This document shows, piece after piece, positions 53,942 to 63,244 of a stretch of DNA of 64,000 bases. Location of the stretch: positions 1-64,000 of the forward strand of contig JAGQYO010000001.1 of assembly GCA_020435995.1 (NCBI GenBank), read 5' to 3'. The stretch's first letter is position 1; every line of letters begins with the position of its first letter. The position numbers were made by a program, and so were the translations under genes. Source of the DNA: Flavobacteriales bacterium. Lineage in GTDB: Bacteria > Bacteroidota > Bacteroidia > Flavobacteriales_G > Salibacteraceae. The notes beneath the pieces are model-generated. The model did no database searches and was not told where the DNA came from. It saw only the letters and a list, made by a program, of their open reading frames with translations.

Positions 53942-54463
53942 TTACTTAGCTGCGTCAGGTGCCGCAGCACTTGTAGCATTTATGGATATAATGTCTCTAT
54001 CAAACAGATACATGCCGCTTTTATCGGTACCTATCAAGTTGAGTTTGTCTATAATGGTTCGAGCCAAGGCCTCTTCTTCAATCTGCTCAGAAACGTACCA
54101 CTGCACAAAGTTGTGAGTTGTATAATCACGTTCATCTAAGCAGATAAAAACCAAGTCATTAATTTTTTGTGTAACCATTTCTTCGTGGCTCAACAAGGTG
54201 TCAAAAACTTCGCGTAGTTCTTTAAAATCAGTTGCAGGTTTTGGTAATGCTGGTACAATAGCTTTTCCACCTCGCTCATTGATATACTTCATCAACTTCA
54301 ACATGTGGGTGCGCTCCTCATCGCTATGTCGATACATAAAATCCGCAGTACCGTTATATCCTTTGTTTTCGGCCCATCCGGCCATGGCTAAGTAAAATTG
54401 TGAGCTTTCCGCTTCAAGTTTCATTTGTTCGTTTAGTGCTCTTTCTATATTTGGAGATAACAT
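53942..54463 (-). CDS. ftnA: Bacterial non-heme ferritin
   Basis: A 173-residue four-helix iron-storage protein. The ferroxidase site is complete in appearance: Glu in KLEAESSQFYL, Glu and His in SDEERTHMLKLM, Glu in LLSHEEMV and Gln in VSEQIEEEAL. The C-terminal tail INATSAAAPDAAK is short and Ala-rich. It oxidises Fe(II) and stores it as a mineral core. A promoter at 54519-54550 precedes it. Confidence 0.95.
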   Translation of the reverse strand: MLSPNIERALNEQMKLEAESSQFYLAMAGWAENKGYNGTADFMYRHSDEERTHMLKLMKYINERGGKAIVPALPKPATDFKELREVFDTLLSHEEMVTQKINDLVFICLDERDYTTHNFVQWYVSEQIEEEALARTIIDKLNLIGTDKSGMYLFDRDIISINATSAAAPDAAK

Positions 54464-54518
54464 ATTATTTAAATTCTTTTTGTTGTTAATAAAGCAAATG
54501 GCGCTTATTTAGCTCCCT

Positions 54519-54550
54519 CAAAATTATGTCTACTTTTAGAAACACGACAA
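54519..54550 (-). promoter_or_regulatory. Ferritin gene promoter
   Basis: CAAAATTA at 54519-54526 reads TAATTTTG on the minus strand, and CAA at 54548-54550 gives a TTG 21 bases upstream. The leader before the start codon is 55 bases. Confidence 0.55.
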
Positions 54551-54605
54551 AGCAAAGCGGGAATCGTTGTTAAAAGGTCGAATTTAGAATAAATCTAAGC
54601 AATAA

Positions 54606-56756
54606 GTGGGAAAAAAGAAACGAAAGCCGCAAGGTGCAAAATCCATTAGTGTAACTAAATTACTCATGGGCGCATTCAATGACCATCCCAACAGGGTTTA
54701 CAACCCACGACAATTGTCTACTCGGGTAAGTTTAAACACCAAAAAAGGCAAGAGTTTAGTCGAAAAAGCGCTGAATACCCTTGTAAAAGAAGGGAAGATA
54801 AATGAAGTCGAATTCGGTAAGTACAAGCTCAACTACGTAGTTGAGTTAATGGAAGGTGTCATCGATTTTTCGCCAAAAGGGTCGGGTTATGTTACAATTG
54901 ATGGCATAGACAAGGACATTTTTATTCCAAGAAAGCTCACTGGAAAGGCTCTGCAAAATGATAAAGTAGCCATTCGCGCTTCGCCTGATGGTAAAAAAGG
55001 CTGGAAGGGAGAAGTGCTTAATGTGCTTGAAAGGGCTAAATCGGAATATGTTGGAATTGTACAACTAAGTAGCAAATTCGCCTTTTTTATTCCTTCAGAC
55101 CGAAAAATACATATTGATTTTTTTATTCCGCTTTCTAAAACTATGGGAGCTAAAAATGGGCAAAAGGTAGTGGTTCGATTAAACGATTGGCCAGATAAAG
55201 CAACAAGCCCTTTTGCTGAAGTTACCAAGGTACTTGGCGATATAGGCGATCAAGATGCCGAGGCATTTACCATACTTTCTGAAAAAGGATTTCCCTTAGA
55301 CTTTCCAGATGATGTTAAAAAAGAATCTGAAAAGCTTGATGTTACTATTTCTGATGAGGAAATAAAGGCAAGAAGGGATTTTAGAGATACGTTAACCTTG
55401 ACAATTGATCCAAAAGACGCTAAAGATTTTGACGACGCCTTGTCATTTAAAACACTAGAAAATGGCAATTACGAAATTGGGGTTCATATTGCAGACGTAA
55501 CCCATTATGTAAGGCCTGGAATGTCGATTGAGAGAGAAGCAAAAGAACGCGCAACATCGGTTTATTTAGTTGATCGTGTTATTCCAATGCTTCCCGAAAA
55601 ATTATCCAATATGGTTTGTTCCTTAAGACCCCATGAGGACAAGCTCACCTTTAGTTGTGTTTTTGAAATAAGCCCAAAAGGCGCCGTAATAACCCACTGG
55701 GTAGGCCGAACTATTATTCACTCCGATAGACGCTTTACTTATGAAGAGGTTCAAGAAATTCTAGAAGCAAAAAAAGGAGAGTTCTCTTCTGAATTGATTC
55801 AGATGAATGAGCTTGCCAAATTATTTAGAGCCAAAAGAATGGATTCAGGCTCCATTGCATTTGACAAAATTGAAGTGCGATTTGAATTGGACGAAACGAA
55901 AAAACCAGTAGGTGTATATTTTAAAGAACAAAAAGACGCCCATAAACTCATTGAAGAATTTATGCTTTTGGCCAATAAAACGGTAGCGGAAATTACGGGA
56001 GATCCTAAAAGAACAAACCTTAAACCGAAGCCTTTTGTGTATCGCGTACACGACACACCTGACCCACAAAAATTGGCCACATTTGGTGAGTTTATCAGAA
56101 AGTTCGGATACAACTACAAATTCTCGTCAGGAAACGTAGCCCAAAATTTAAATACCCTTTTATCCGAGGTTCAGGGAAAACGAGAAGAAAACACCATTGA
56201 AAACCTAGCCATTCGCACCATGGCGAAAGCAGAATATAGCCCCCAAAACATTGGTCATTACGGCCTTAATTTTAGGTATTATACACATTTCACTTCTCCC
56301 ATTAGGCGATATCCTGATATGATGGTTCATCGGCTGTTGCATGATTACGCAAATGGAAAACACGCTCCGAAAGAAGACGATTTGGATTTTTGGTGCAAGC
56401 ATTCGAGCGAACAAGAGCAAAAAGCTACAAGTGCCGAACGAGAATCGACCAAATATTTTCAAGCACTTTTTATGAAGGACCGCGAAGGTGAAGAGTTTGA
56501 TGGCTTTGTGAGTGGAATCAGCGAGTGGGGCATCTACGTTGAGTTAGAAGAAACCAAGGTGGAAGGTATGATACGATTAAAAGATTTATCGGGAGATTAT
56601 TATTACTTCGATGACAAAAATATTCGGGCAGTTGGGCACAATACTGGGGCTCAGGTAAACTTGGGCGATAAGCTAAAAATAAAAGTGCGAAATGTGGATA
56701 TGGAACGCCGCCGCCTCGATTTTGAACTCATGGAGATATTGGAAGCAGGTAATTAA
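54606..56756 (+). CDS. rnr: Ribonuclease R
   Basis: The 716-residue exonuclease degrades structured RNA 3' to 5'. It begins with a winged-helix domain (RQLSTRVSLNTKKG, about 20-75), then cold-shock domains (FSPKGSGYVTIDGIDKDIFIP). The RNB catalytic core contains the metal-binding TIDPKDAKDFDDALSF at about 260-275, and the C-terminal S1 domain has EFDGFVSGISEWGIYVELEE. The start is GTG 54606. Its stop overlaps polA by 4 bases. Confidence 0.96.
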   Translation: MGKKKRKPQGAKSISVTKLLMGAFNDHPNRVYNPRQLSTRVSLNTKKGKSLVEKALNTLVKEGKINEVEFGKYKLNYVVELMEGVIDFSPKGSGYVTIDGIDKDIFIPRKLTGKALQNDKVAIRASPDGKKGWKGEVLNVLERAKSEYVGIVQLSSKFAFFIPSDRKIHIDFFIPLSKTMGAKNGQKVVVRLNDWPDKATSPFAEVTKVLGDIGDQDAEAFTILSEKGFPLDFPDDVKKESEKLDVTISDEEIKARRDFRDTLTLTIDPKDAKDFDDALSFKTLENGNYEIGVHIADVTHYVRPGMSIEREAKERATSVYLVDRVIPMLPEKLSNMVCSLRPHEDKLTFSCVFEISPKGAVITHWVGRTIIHSDRRFTYEEVQEILEAKKGEFSSELIQMNELAKLFRAKRMDSGSIAFDKIEVRFELDETKKPVGVYFKEQKDAHKLIEEFMLLANKTVAEITGDPKRTNLKPKPFVYRVHDTPDPQKLATFGEFIRKFGYNYKFSSGNVAQNLNTLLSEVQGKREENTIENLAIRTMAKAEYSPQNIGHYGLNFRYYTHFTSPIRRYPDMMVHRLLHDYANGKHAPKEDDLDFWCKHSSEQEQKATSAERESTKYFQALFMKDREGEEFDGFVSGISEWGIYVELEETKVEGMIRLKDLSGDYYYFDDKNIRAVGHNTGAQVNLGDKLKIKVRNVDMERRRLDFELMEILEAGN

Positions 56757-59569
56757 TGAGCCTCTAACCAGTTTTGACCCACGCCCGAATCTACCACAAT
56801 TGGCACATCAAGTTGAACGGCATTCACCATCGCGCTTTCAATTTTGGGTTTAACCTCATCCAGTTCTTCCTTTGGCACATCAAACACCAATTCATCATGT
56901 ACCTGGAGCAACATTTTAGTGCCATACTTTCCATCTCGAAGCAACTGATCGACATTAATCATCGCTATTTTAATCATATCGGCTGCACTTCCCTGAATAG
57001 GGGCATTGATCGCAATTCGCTCGGCTTGGCTCCGCACTGTATTATTTGCCGAATTAATATCAGGTAATTTTAACTTTCTTCCCATGATGGTTTCGCAATA
57101 CCCATTTTCACGCGCTAGGGCAATGGAGCTGTCCATGTAGGATTTGATTCCCGGATACTTTTCGAAATATGAATCGATGATTTCTCTGGCCTCGGTGCGT
57201 GATATGTTAAGGTTTTGCGCCAAGCCAAAAGCACCCTGACCATAAGCAATTCCAAAATTAACTGCCTTGGCTTTCGAACGCATTTCACGAGTAACTTCAT
57301 CGATATTTATTCCAAAAACCTTTGCTGCTGTGGCGGCATGAATATCCTCGCCCTTTCTAAAAGCATTGATAAACCCTTCATCTTTACTCAAGGAAGACAT
57401 GATTCTCAATTCTATCTGGCTGTAATCCGATGCTAGAAGGACAAATCCGCTGTCTTTTGGAATAAAAGATTTTCTTATTTCACGACCACTTTCAGTACGG
57501 ATGGGAATGTTTTGCAGGTTGGGTGATTCTGAGCTTAACCGCCCTGTAGCTGCGATCACTTGGTTGTAGGTGGTATGAATTCTGCCATCGGCATGAACTT
57601 GATTTGGCAATGGATCAACATAGGTGTTTTTAAGTTTTACAAGTTCTCTAAAGTCCAATATTTTTCCAACGACATCGTGTTTTCCCACCAATTTGGCAAG
57701 GGTTTCTTCATTGGTTTGGTACTGTCCTGTTTTAGTCTTTTTGGGTTTGTCATCTATTTTAAGAAAATCGAATAGTACTTCTCCTACTTGCTTTGGAGAA
57801 GCTATGTTGAAATGAGTTCCTGCATCGGCATAAATTTCTTCTTCCTTTTTAAGAATATCTACCGTAAGAGATTTGGAAAGCTCCACTAAACTCTGGGTAT
57901 CCAACTTTATCCCTTCGGCCTCCATATCGGCGAGCACACCTACCAACGGACACTCAATTTCTCGAAAAAGTTTGTAATCGCCAGCAGCTTCTAAGAGCGG
58001 ATCGAAAAACCGTTTTAACCTCAAGGTAATATCTGCATCCTCGCAAGCATATTCACAAATATCTTCTTGCGGTATATCGCGCATGGTTTTTTGGTTTTTG
58101 CCCTTTGGCCCAATTAGCGTTTCAATCGATATCGGTTTGTAATTCAGAAACACTTCGGAAAGATAATTCATGCTGTGCTTACGCACATGTGGCTCCAATA
58201 TATAGTGCGCAATCATGGTATCGAAGAACGGCCCTTTTACGTTTATTCCATATTTCTTGAGCACCAAGATGTCGTATTTTAAATTTTGGCCAATTTTTTC
58301 TTTTGAAGAGTCTTCAAACAAAAACTGAAATTCTTCGACTATGGCCTTTGCCTCACCGAAATTATCGGGCACAGGGACGTAATACGCTTCGAATGCCGAA
58401 AACGAAAAAGACATCCCAACCAACTCAGCCTTCAATGGGTCAATGCCCGTGGTTTCGGTATCAAAGCAAAAACTTTTCTGGTATTTCAATACATGAATTA
58501 GCGATTTTCGCTTTTCTAACGTGTTGGTAAAATGATACTCATGTTCGCCTACTTCCGCATCCTGCACATCCGAAACCTCTGCTGGTACCGCGGTTTCTGA
58601 AGAAGTCACTGCACTAAATAAATCCATTTGCCCTCCCAAACTTGGTGGCACCGCAGCAGGTACCGTTTGACCCATAACAATGGTTTCACCAAGTACTTTT
58701 TGAGCTGTGGTGCGAAACTCCAATTCAGTGAATACCTCTCTCAGCAGGTCTTTGTCTGGTTCTTCCATCACCAGCTTATCGGGTTCAAATTCAACTGGGG
58801 CATCGAGAAGTATTGTCGCCAATTTTTTCGAAAGCAGGGCGAGTTCTTTGTTGGCTTCCACATTTTCTTTCATTTTTCCCTTCAACTCATGGGTGTGTTC
58901 GTACAAACCTTCCATAGAGCCATACGCTTGCACAAATTTTATAGCCGTTTTTTCTCCCACACCTTTAATGCCCGGAATGTTGTCCACTGCATCGCCCCAC
59001 ATGCCAAGCAAATCAATTACTTGCTCGGGTCTTTCAATTTCGAATCGTTCACAAACTTCTTTTACGCCCCAAATTTCAACTGCATTTCCAGACCTAGCCG
59101 GTTTGTACATAAAGATATTCTCCGATACCAATTGACCAAAATCTTTATCAGGCGTCATCATGTAAGTAATGTAACCTTCCTTTTCTGCTTTTTTGGCGAG
59201 GGTACCTATTACATCATCGGCCTCATAGCCCTCGGCCTCAAGTATTGGAATCCGAAAACCTTCGATAATTTTTCGAATGTAGGGCTCCGAAAGTTTAATG
59301 TCTTCAGGAGTGGCATCTCTATTGGCTTTGTATTCACTGTATTCTTGTTTCCTAACATTTGGGCTTTTGTGATCAAATACAACTGCTATGTGAGTCGGGT
59401 TTTCTTTTGATAACAGTTCGAGAAGAGTGTTGGTAAACCCAAATATGGCGGAAGTATTCATGCCTTTCGAGTTAATTCTCGGATTTTTAATAAATGCGTA
59501 ATAAGCCCTAAAAATGAGCGCATAAGCATCAAGAAGAAATAATTTTTTATCGTTTTTTGGATCCAACAT
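56753..59569 (-). CDS. polA: DNA polymerase I
   Basis: From ATG 59569 the product has 938 residues. The 5'-nuclease domain (KLFLLDAYALIFRAYYAF, YEADDVIGTLA, TPDKDFGQLV) is followed by an intact proofreading exonuclease (FCFDTETTG, NLKYDILVL, CEDADITLRL). The polymerase domain has motif A DYSQIELRIMSSLS, motif B RSKAKAVNFGIAYG and motif C QVHDELVFDVP. It fills gaps and removes primers. A low-complexity linker lies between the nuclease and proofreading parts. The extension from 59617 adds 16 unfamiliar residues and is rejected. Confidence 0.96.
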   Translation of the reverse strand: MLDPKNDKKLFLLDAYALIFRAYYAFIKNPRINSKGMNTSAIFGFTNTLLELLSKENPTHIAVVFDHKSPNVRKQEYSEYKANRDATPEDIKLSEPYIRKIIEGFRIPILEAEGYEADDVIGTLAKKAEKEGYITYMMTPDKDFGQLVSENIFMYKPARSGNAVEIWGVKEVCERFEIERPEQVIDLLGMWGDAVDNIPGIKGVGEKTAIKFVQAYGSMEGLYEHTHELKGKMKENVEANKELALLSKKLATILLDAPVEFEPDKLVMEEPDKDLLREVFTELEFRTTAQKVLGETIVMGQTVPAAVPPSLGGQMDLFSAVTSSETAVPAEVSDVQDAEVGEHEYHFTNTLEKRKSLIHVLKYQKSFCFDTETTGIDPLKAELVGMSFSFSAFEAYYVPVPDNFGEAKAIVEEFQFLFEDSSKEKIGQNLKYDILVLKKYGINVKGPFFDTMIAHYILEPHVRKHSMNYLSEVFLNYKPISIETLIGPKGKNQKTMRDIPQEDICEYACEDADITLRLKRFFDPLLEAAGDYKLFREIECPLVGVLADMEAEGIKLDTQSLVELSKSLTVDILKKEEEIYADAGTHFNIASPKQVGEVLFDFLKIDDKPKKTKTGQYQTNEETLAKLVGKHDVVGKILDFRELVKLKNTYVDPLPNQVHADGRIHTTYNQVIAATGRLSSESPNLQNIPIRTESGREIRKSFIPKDSGFVLLASDYSQIELRIMSSLSKDEGFINAFRKGEDIHAATAAKVFGINIDEVTREMRSKAKAVNFGIAYGQGAFGLAQNLNISRTEAREIIDSYFEKYPGIKSYMDSSIALARENGYCETIMGRKLKLPDINSANNTVRSQAERIAINAPIQGSAADMIKIAMINVDQLLRDGKYGTKMLLQVHDELVFDVPKEELDEVKPKIESAMVNAVQLDVPIVVDSGVGQNWLEAH

Positions 59570-59660
59570 TACAGAAAAATTAAGCTGGTCGAAAATAGGT
59601 AAAATCGAAAAGGGCATTAGATTTATTGCCTTGATAATATTCTACTTTCGTTTTTCGTTG

Positions 59661-61508
59661 ATGGGAGTGTTCAAACAAAACATAAAGTACTACTGGGTCA
59701 TCCTTTTTGCTCCCATTATTATTGTAGCAGCATCCTTCTTTTTCTCTGAAAGATACGGGAAATATGAAGGGCGATGGCTCAATACAATAAGTGGCGATGG
59801 TTTTGGTTACTACGCCTATCTCAATGCCGTTTTTCTTCCCTCTGGGTTTGACTTCGACATGGAAAAAGATGGGCTACACTATGGTAAATATCCGGTGCAT
59901 CCCTACGACTTGCTCGCTTTTGATGCCGACAGCAGCAGATATACCAAATACTTTCCTGGAACCGCCATTTTAATGTCCCCTTTTTATTTAACTGGAGCAA
60001 TGCTTGCCTATGTAAGCGGAGAAGATGTTGACGGATTTAGTCCTCCGTTTCAATACATGGTGCTTTTCTCGACGTTGTTTTATCTCTTGTTTTCGCTGGT
60101 GCTCTTAACAAAACTATTGCGGACATTCAATTTATCCGACACGGACATTCTTTTTATTCTCCTACCCATTGCCATTGGCACCAACGCTATAAACTATGTT
60201 TGGAATGAGGCGAGCTACAGTCACGTTTATGTATTCTTTTCTGTATCGGGGTTTTTGTATTGTATGAGGTTGTTTTTTATTCAACCTAGGTATTCCTCTT
60301 TCTTATGGGCCGCTGCTTTTTTGGGGTTGGGTATTATCATTAGGCCTACCTCCGTTTTAGCCGCTTTAGCTATTCCCCTACTTTCTGAAAACCTAGACAA
60401 CCTAAAACAACTTATAGAATTTAAACTCAAGCAATGGAAAACAACAGTACTTGCGGGTTTGTTGATATTCATGTTCATCGGGGTTTATCTCCTTACAAAT
60501 TATCTACAATTTGGCAAGTGGCAATTATGGACATATACAGGCGAGTATTTTGACTTTTTAAACCCAAACTTACAGGCCTTTCTTTTCAGTTATAAAAAAG
60601 GACTCTTTGTTTACACACCGCTTTTACTACTCATTGTTCCAGCTTCTTTGAGCCTTTGGAATAAGAATAAATTCTTTGTACTTTCTTTTGCTAGCTTCTT
60701 TCTAGTTACAACCTATATATTGTCGTCGTGGTGGGCTTGGTCGTACGGAGGCAGTTTTGGCTCGCGAGCCTTCATTGATTATCTGCCAGTAGTGAGTGTT
60801 TTTTTTGGGCGTTACTTGTCCTATGCTGAATTGAGTAGAGTTCGAATGACTGGTTTGGTGACATTCATTGTACTATGTATGGGGCTCAATCTAATCCAGA
60901 ACTTTCAATACACCCGACAAATTATTGACTATGACAACATGGACGATGAAAAATACTGGCAGGTGTTTCTAAAAACCGATGACCTCTATCGCTGGGTAAA
61001 TGTGCCTGAGGAAGACTTTTTGAAAAACCGGAAGATTCTACAAGTGATGAGCTGGCAAAACGATTTCGATGAAAAACAAGATTGGCCAACAAACAACACC
61101 TTGGTAAGTTGGCCTATTAATTCTCCCAACAAAGGATATGGCCATAGTGTAATGTTGAACAAGGAACAACAATATGGTGCTTTGTTTTCAATTCCTGCTG
61201 ATTCTATTCGAAACAACTCTTTAGACATCGTTGCGGAAATATCCATGAGCACCATACTTGGGTCGAGCTACTGTGATGCAAAAGCCGTGGTCAACGTCAA
61301 AAGTCAAAATAATGGTCGTTGGACGGGAAAAAAGATAATTTCACAGGCTCGAAGAAAGGGCGAATGGTTCTTTGTAAAATATCAATTTAACGTAGGAAAA
61401 TTGGAACTTGATGATACCGATTTGGAGTTCTACATTTTACACGACCATAAAAAACCTATTTGGATTGATAATATTAATTATCGCGTTTATTTTTTAGAAA
61501 AGAGATGA
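59661..61508 (+). CDS. GT-C-like multi-pass membrane protein
   Basis: A protein of about 615 residues (ATG 59661; an in-frame upstream ATG lies at 59631) with about 11 transmembrane helices over the first 430 residues, then a periplasmic C-terminal domain. After the first helix comes an acidic loop with NTISGDGFGYYAYLNAVFL, where GDG-xxYY is the pattern of GT-C lipid-linked sugar transferases (PMT/ArnT-like). The C-terminal 180 residues look like a beta-sandwich (ADSIRNNSLDIVAEISMST ... IWIDNINYRVYF). The stop overlaps the GT2 gene (ATGA), so the pair is coupled. Confidence 0.75.
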   Translation: MGVFKQNIKYYWVILFAPIIIVAASFFFSERYGKYEGRWLNTISGDGFGYYAYLNAVFLPSGFDFDMEKDGLHYGKYPVHPYDLLAFDADSSRYTKYFPGTAILMSPFYLTGAMLAYVSGEDVDGFSPPFQYMVLFSTLFYLLFSLVLLTKLLRTFNLSDTDILFILLPIAIGTNAINYVWNEASYSHVYVFFSVSGFLYCMRLFFIQPRYSSFLWAAAFLGLGIIIRPTSVLAALAIPLLSENLDNLKQLIEFKLKQWKTTVLAGLLIFMFIGVYLLTNYLQFGKWQLWTYTGEYFDFLNPNLQAFLFSYKKGLFVYTPLLLLIVPASLSLWNKNKFFVLSFASFFLVTTYILSSWWAWSYGGSFGSRAFIDYLPVVSVFFGRYLSYAELSRVRMTGLVTFIVLCMGLNLIQNFQYTRQIIDYDNMDDEKYWQVFLKTDDLYRWVNVPEEDFLKNRKILQVMSWQNDFDEKQDWPTNNTLVSWPINSPNKGYGHSVMLNKEQQYGALFSIPADSIRNNSLDIVAEISMSTILGSSYCDAKAVVNVKSQNNGRWTGKKIISQARRKGEWFFVKYQFNVGKLELDDTDLEFYILHDHKKPIWIDNINYRVYFLEKR

Positions 61509-62221
61509 CACCTATTAATAAGTTGAGTATAGTAATTCCGGCATTTAATGAAGCCAGAACGGTTGAACAAATTTTAGGTAAAGTAGCTAAGGTGCAGTTA
61601 CTTAACCAAATAAAAAAACAGTTGATCATAGTAGATGATTGCTCCACAGATAATACAGTTTCGGTGCTTGAAGCTTGGCGAAATCAGAACCCAGATTTGG
61701 AAGTGATGATTATCAAACAACCTAAAAATGAGGGAAAGGGTGCCGCACTTCATAGGGGAATTAAAGAGGCTACAGGTGATTACTTGATTATTCAAGATGC
61801 TGATTTAGAATATGATCCAGAAGAATACAACCTGCTTTTGAGACCGGTATTAGATGGATTCGCCGATGTGGTTTATGGTTCTCGCTTTATGGGAGGAAAA
61901 CCTCATCGCATTTTGTTTTTCTGGCACTCCATTGGGAACCAGTTTTTGACTTTCTTGTCTAATATGTTTACCAACCTAAACCTTACTGACATGGAAACCT
62001 GCTACAAACTCTTTAACACGAAAATGGTTCAATCTCTCAATTTGAAAGAAAAGCGATTTGGATTTGAACCAGAGGTAACGGCTAAAATCAGCCGAATTCC
62101 GCTTATAAGGATTTACGAGGTGGGTATAAGCTACTACGGTAGAACCTACGCTGAGGGAAAAAAAATAAACTGGCGAGATGGATTCGAAGCGCTCAAATGC
62201 ATTATTAAATACAATTTGTAA
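61505..62221 (+). CDS. Glycosyltransferase family 2 (dolichyl-phosphate mannose synthase-like)
   Basis: The 238-residue GT-A enzyme shows SIVIPAFNEARTVEQIL, IVDDCSTDNTV, GKGAALHRGI, and the metal-binding DAD in IIQDADLEYDPEEY. It then has a conserved ETCYKLF and FGFEPEVTAKI. This matches DPM1/polyprenyl-phosphate glycosyltransferases without membrane helices at the C-terminus, so it probably makes a lipid-phosphate sugar donor for the upstream GT-C-like enzyme. The start overlaps the preceding stop by 4 bases. Confidence 0.9.
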   Translation: MTPINKLSIVIPAFNEARTVEQILGKVAKVQLLNQIKKQLIIVDDCSTDNTVSVLEAWRNQNPDLEVMIIKQPKNEGKGAALHRGIKEATGDYLIIQDADLEYDPEEYNLLLRPVLDGFADVVYGSRFMGGKPHRILFFWHSIGNQFLTFLSNMFTNLNLTDMETCYKLFNTKMVQSLNLKEKRFGFEPEVTAKISRIPLIRIYEVGISYYGRTYAEGKKINWRDGFEALKCIIKYNL

Positions 62222-62229
62222 TTCTTCTT

Positions 62230-62249
62230 TCTAGGGTAAAACACCTAGA
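62230..62249 (+). terminator. Possible weak hairpin after the GT2 gene
   Basis: TCTAGG-gtaaaaca-CCTAGA is a perfect 6-bp stem 9 bases past the stop. No U run follows, so intrinsic termination is doubtful. Confidence 0.3.
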
Positions 62250-62305
62250 TTAAATTCATGCAAAATACTGATTAACACATATAGGCTTCGTATCAATTCT
62301 TAACA

Positions 62306-62313
62306 TATATTTG
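62306..62313 (+). promoter_or_regulatory. -7 box of the PKD lipoprotein gene
   Basis: TATATTTG matches TAnnTTTG, 45 bases before the ATG. No convincing TTG at -33. Confidence 0.45.
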
Positions 62314-62358
62314 CCCCGTCTAGTCAAATTAAATTTAGAACTTTAAATTTAGAAAATT

Positions 62359-63168
62359 ATGAAAAAAGTATTATTAATGGCAGCTGTAGGTGGGTTTATT
62401 CTTTCTAGCTGTAGTAAAGAACCAGAAGTAAGCTTCACAGCTGATAAGACTTCTGCAAAAATGAATGAGTCTGTAACCTTTACAAATGGTTCGGCTGAGA
62501 AAAAAGCGTATAACTTCGAGTGGAGTTTTGGTGATGGTGGATCTGCGGCGACTTTCAATGCGGCTCACGCCTATACTTCTCCTGGAGCATACACGGTAAC
62601 GCTTACAGCTTCAAACAAAAAAGGTAACAAATTTGGAACTGCAACTGCAGCTATTACAGTTAGTAAAGAAGATGCTAACTTGAGCACAGATCAAAACACG
62701 TACAACAACAATCAAATGGCTTACGATCAAAAGATGAAAGCTATTATGAATGCGATGGTTGGAACTTGGAAAGTATCTGCTGTTAGTGCTTCAGCTACTT
62801 ATTGTGCTACATCTAGTTCTACTACAGTTGTTGGTAATGCTGATGCCCTAAAGTCTACCATTACAATGAATGAAGGTGGTAAAATGACTTTTGCTGATTA
62901 CAACGGTAACTTAGATCAAGGAAATTGGGATTTAATTGATCCTACTCATGTTCACTTGTACAACAGCTTTGAATTTAGTTATACAAATACTTCTAACAGC
63001 AACCTAGAGGATCACTTTAACATTCCAAGCGGTGTGTATGTAATGACTCAAAGTGGTGCTACAGTAACTCTTTCTAGGTTAGAAACTACTACTACCACTA
63101 CTACTACTGGTACTACTACTACTAACTGTGATAACACAGCATCTTATTCTTTAACATTGTCTAAGTAA
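62359..63168 (+). CDS. PKD-domain lipoprotein
   Basis: A 269-residue surface lipoprotein (lipobox FILSSCSKE). A PKD domain lies at about 23-100, with the diagnostic FEWSFGDGGSA and YTSPGAYTVTLTASN. A second domain of about 110 residues follows, starting at MVGTWKVSAV, like a lipocalin-type or DUF5004-like barrel. Before the C-terminal strand is a Thr run encoded by ACT repeats (TTTTTTTTGTTTT). Codon use (GCT, ACT, GGT) looks like that of an abundant protein. It probably sits on the outer membrane; its ligand is unknown. Confidence 0.85.
   Translation: MKKVLLMAAVGGFILSSCSKEPEVSFTADKTSAKMNESVTFTNGSAEKKAYNFEWSFGDGGSAATFNAAHAYTSPGAYTVTLTASNKKGNKFGTATAAITVSKEDANLSTDQNTYNNNQMAYDQKMKAIMNAMVGTWKVSAVSASATYCATSSSTTVVGNADALKSTITMNEGGKMTFADYNGNLDQGNWDLIDPTHVHLYNSFEFSYTNTSNSNLEDHFNIPSGVYVMTQSGATVTLSRLETTTTTTTTGTTTTNCDNTASYSLTLSK
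63085..63124 (+). repeat. ACT trinucleotide tract
   Basis: About 13 tandem triplets, nearly all ACT, with single ACC and GGT interruptions, lie inside the PKD lipoprotein gene and encode a Thr run. Slippage by whole units would change length but not frame. Confidence 0.85.
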
Positions 63169-63188
63169 TCCTTAGGTAAATCATAATT

Positions 63189-63225
63189 AAAAAGCCCGCT
63201 CTCGAAAGAGAAGCGGGCTTTTTTT
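63189..63225. terminator. Bidirectional terminator between the PKD lipoprotein and scoB
   Basis: AAAAAGCCCGCT and AGCGGGCTTTTT pair around CTC-GAAA-GAG, a stem capped by a GAAA loop, with A and U runs at both sides. It can stop transcripts from the plus-strand lipoprotein gene and the minus-strand scoB gene, which converge here. Confidence 0.92.
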
Positions 63226-63244
63226 ATTCCATAAACTAAATTAA

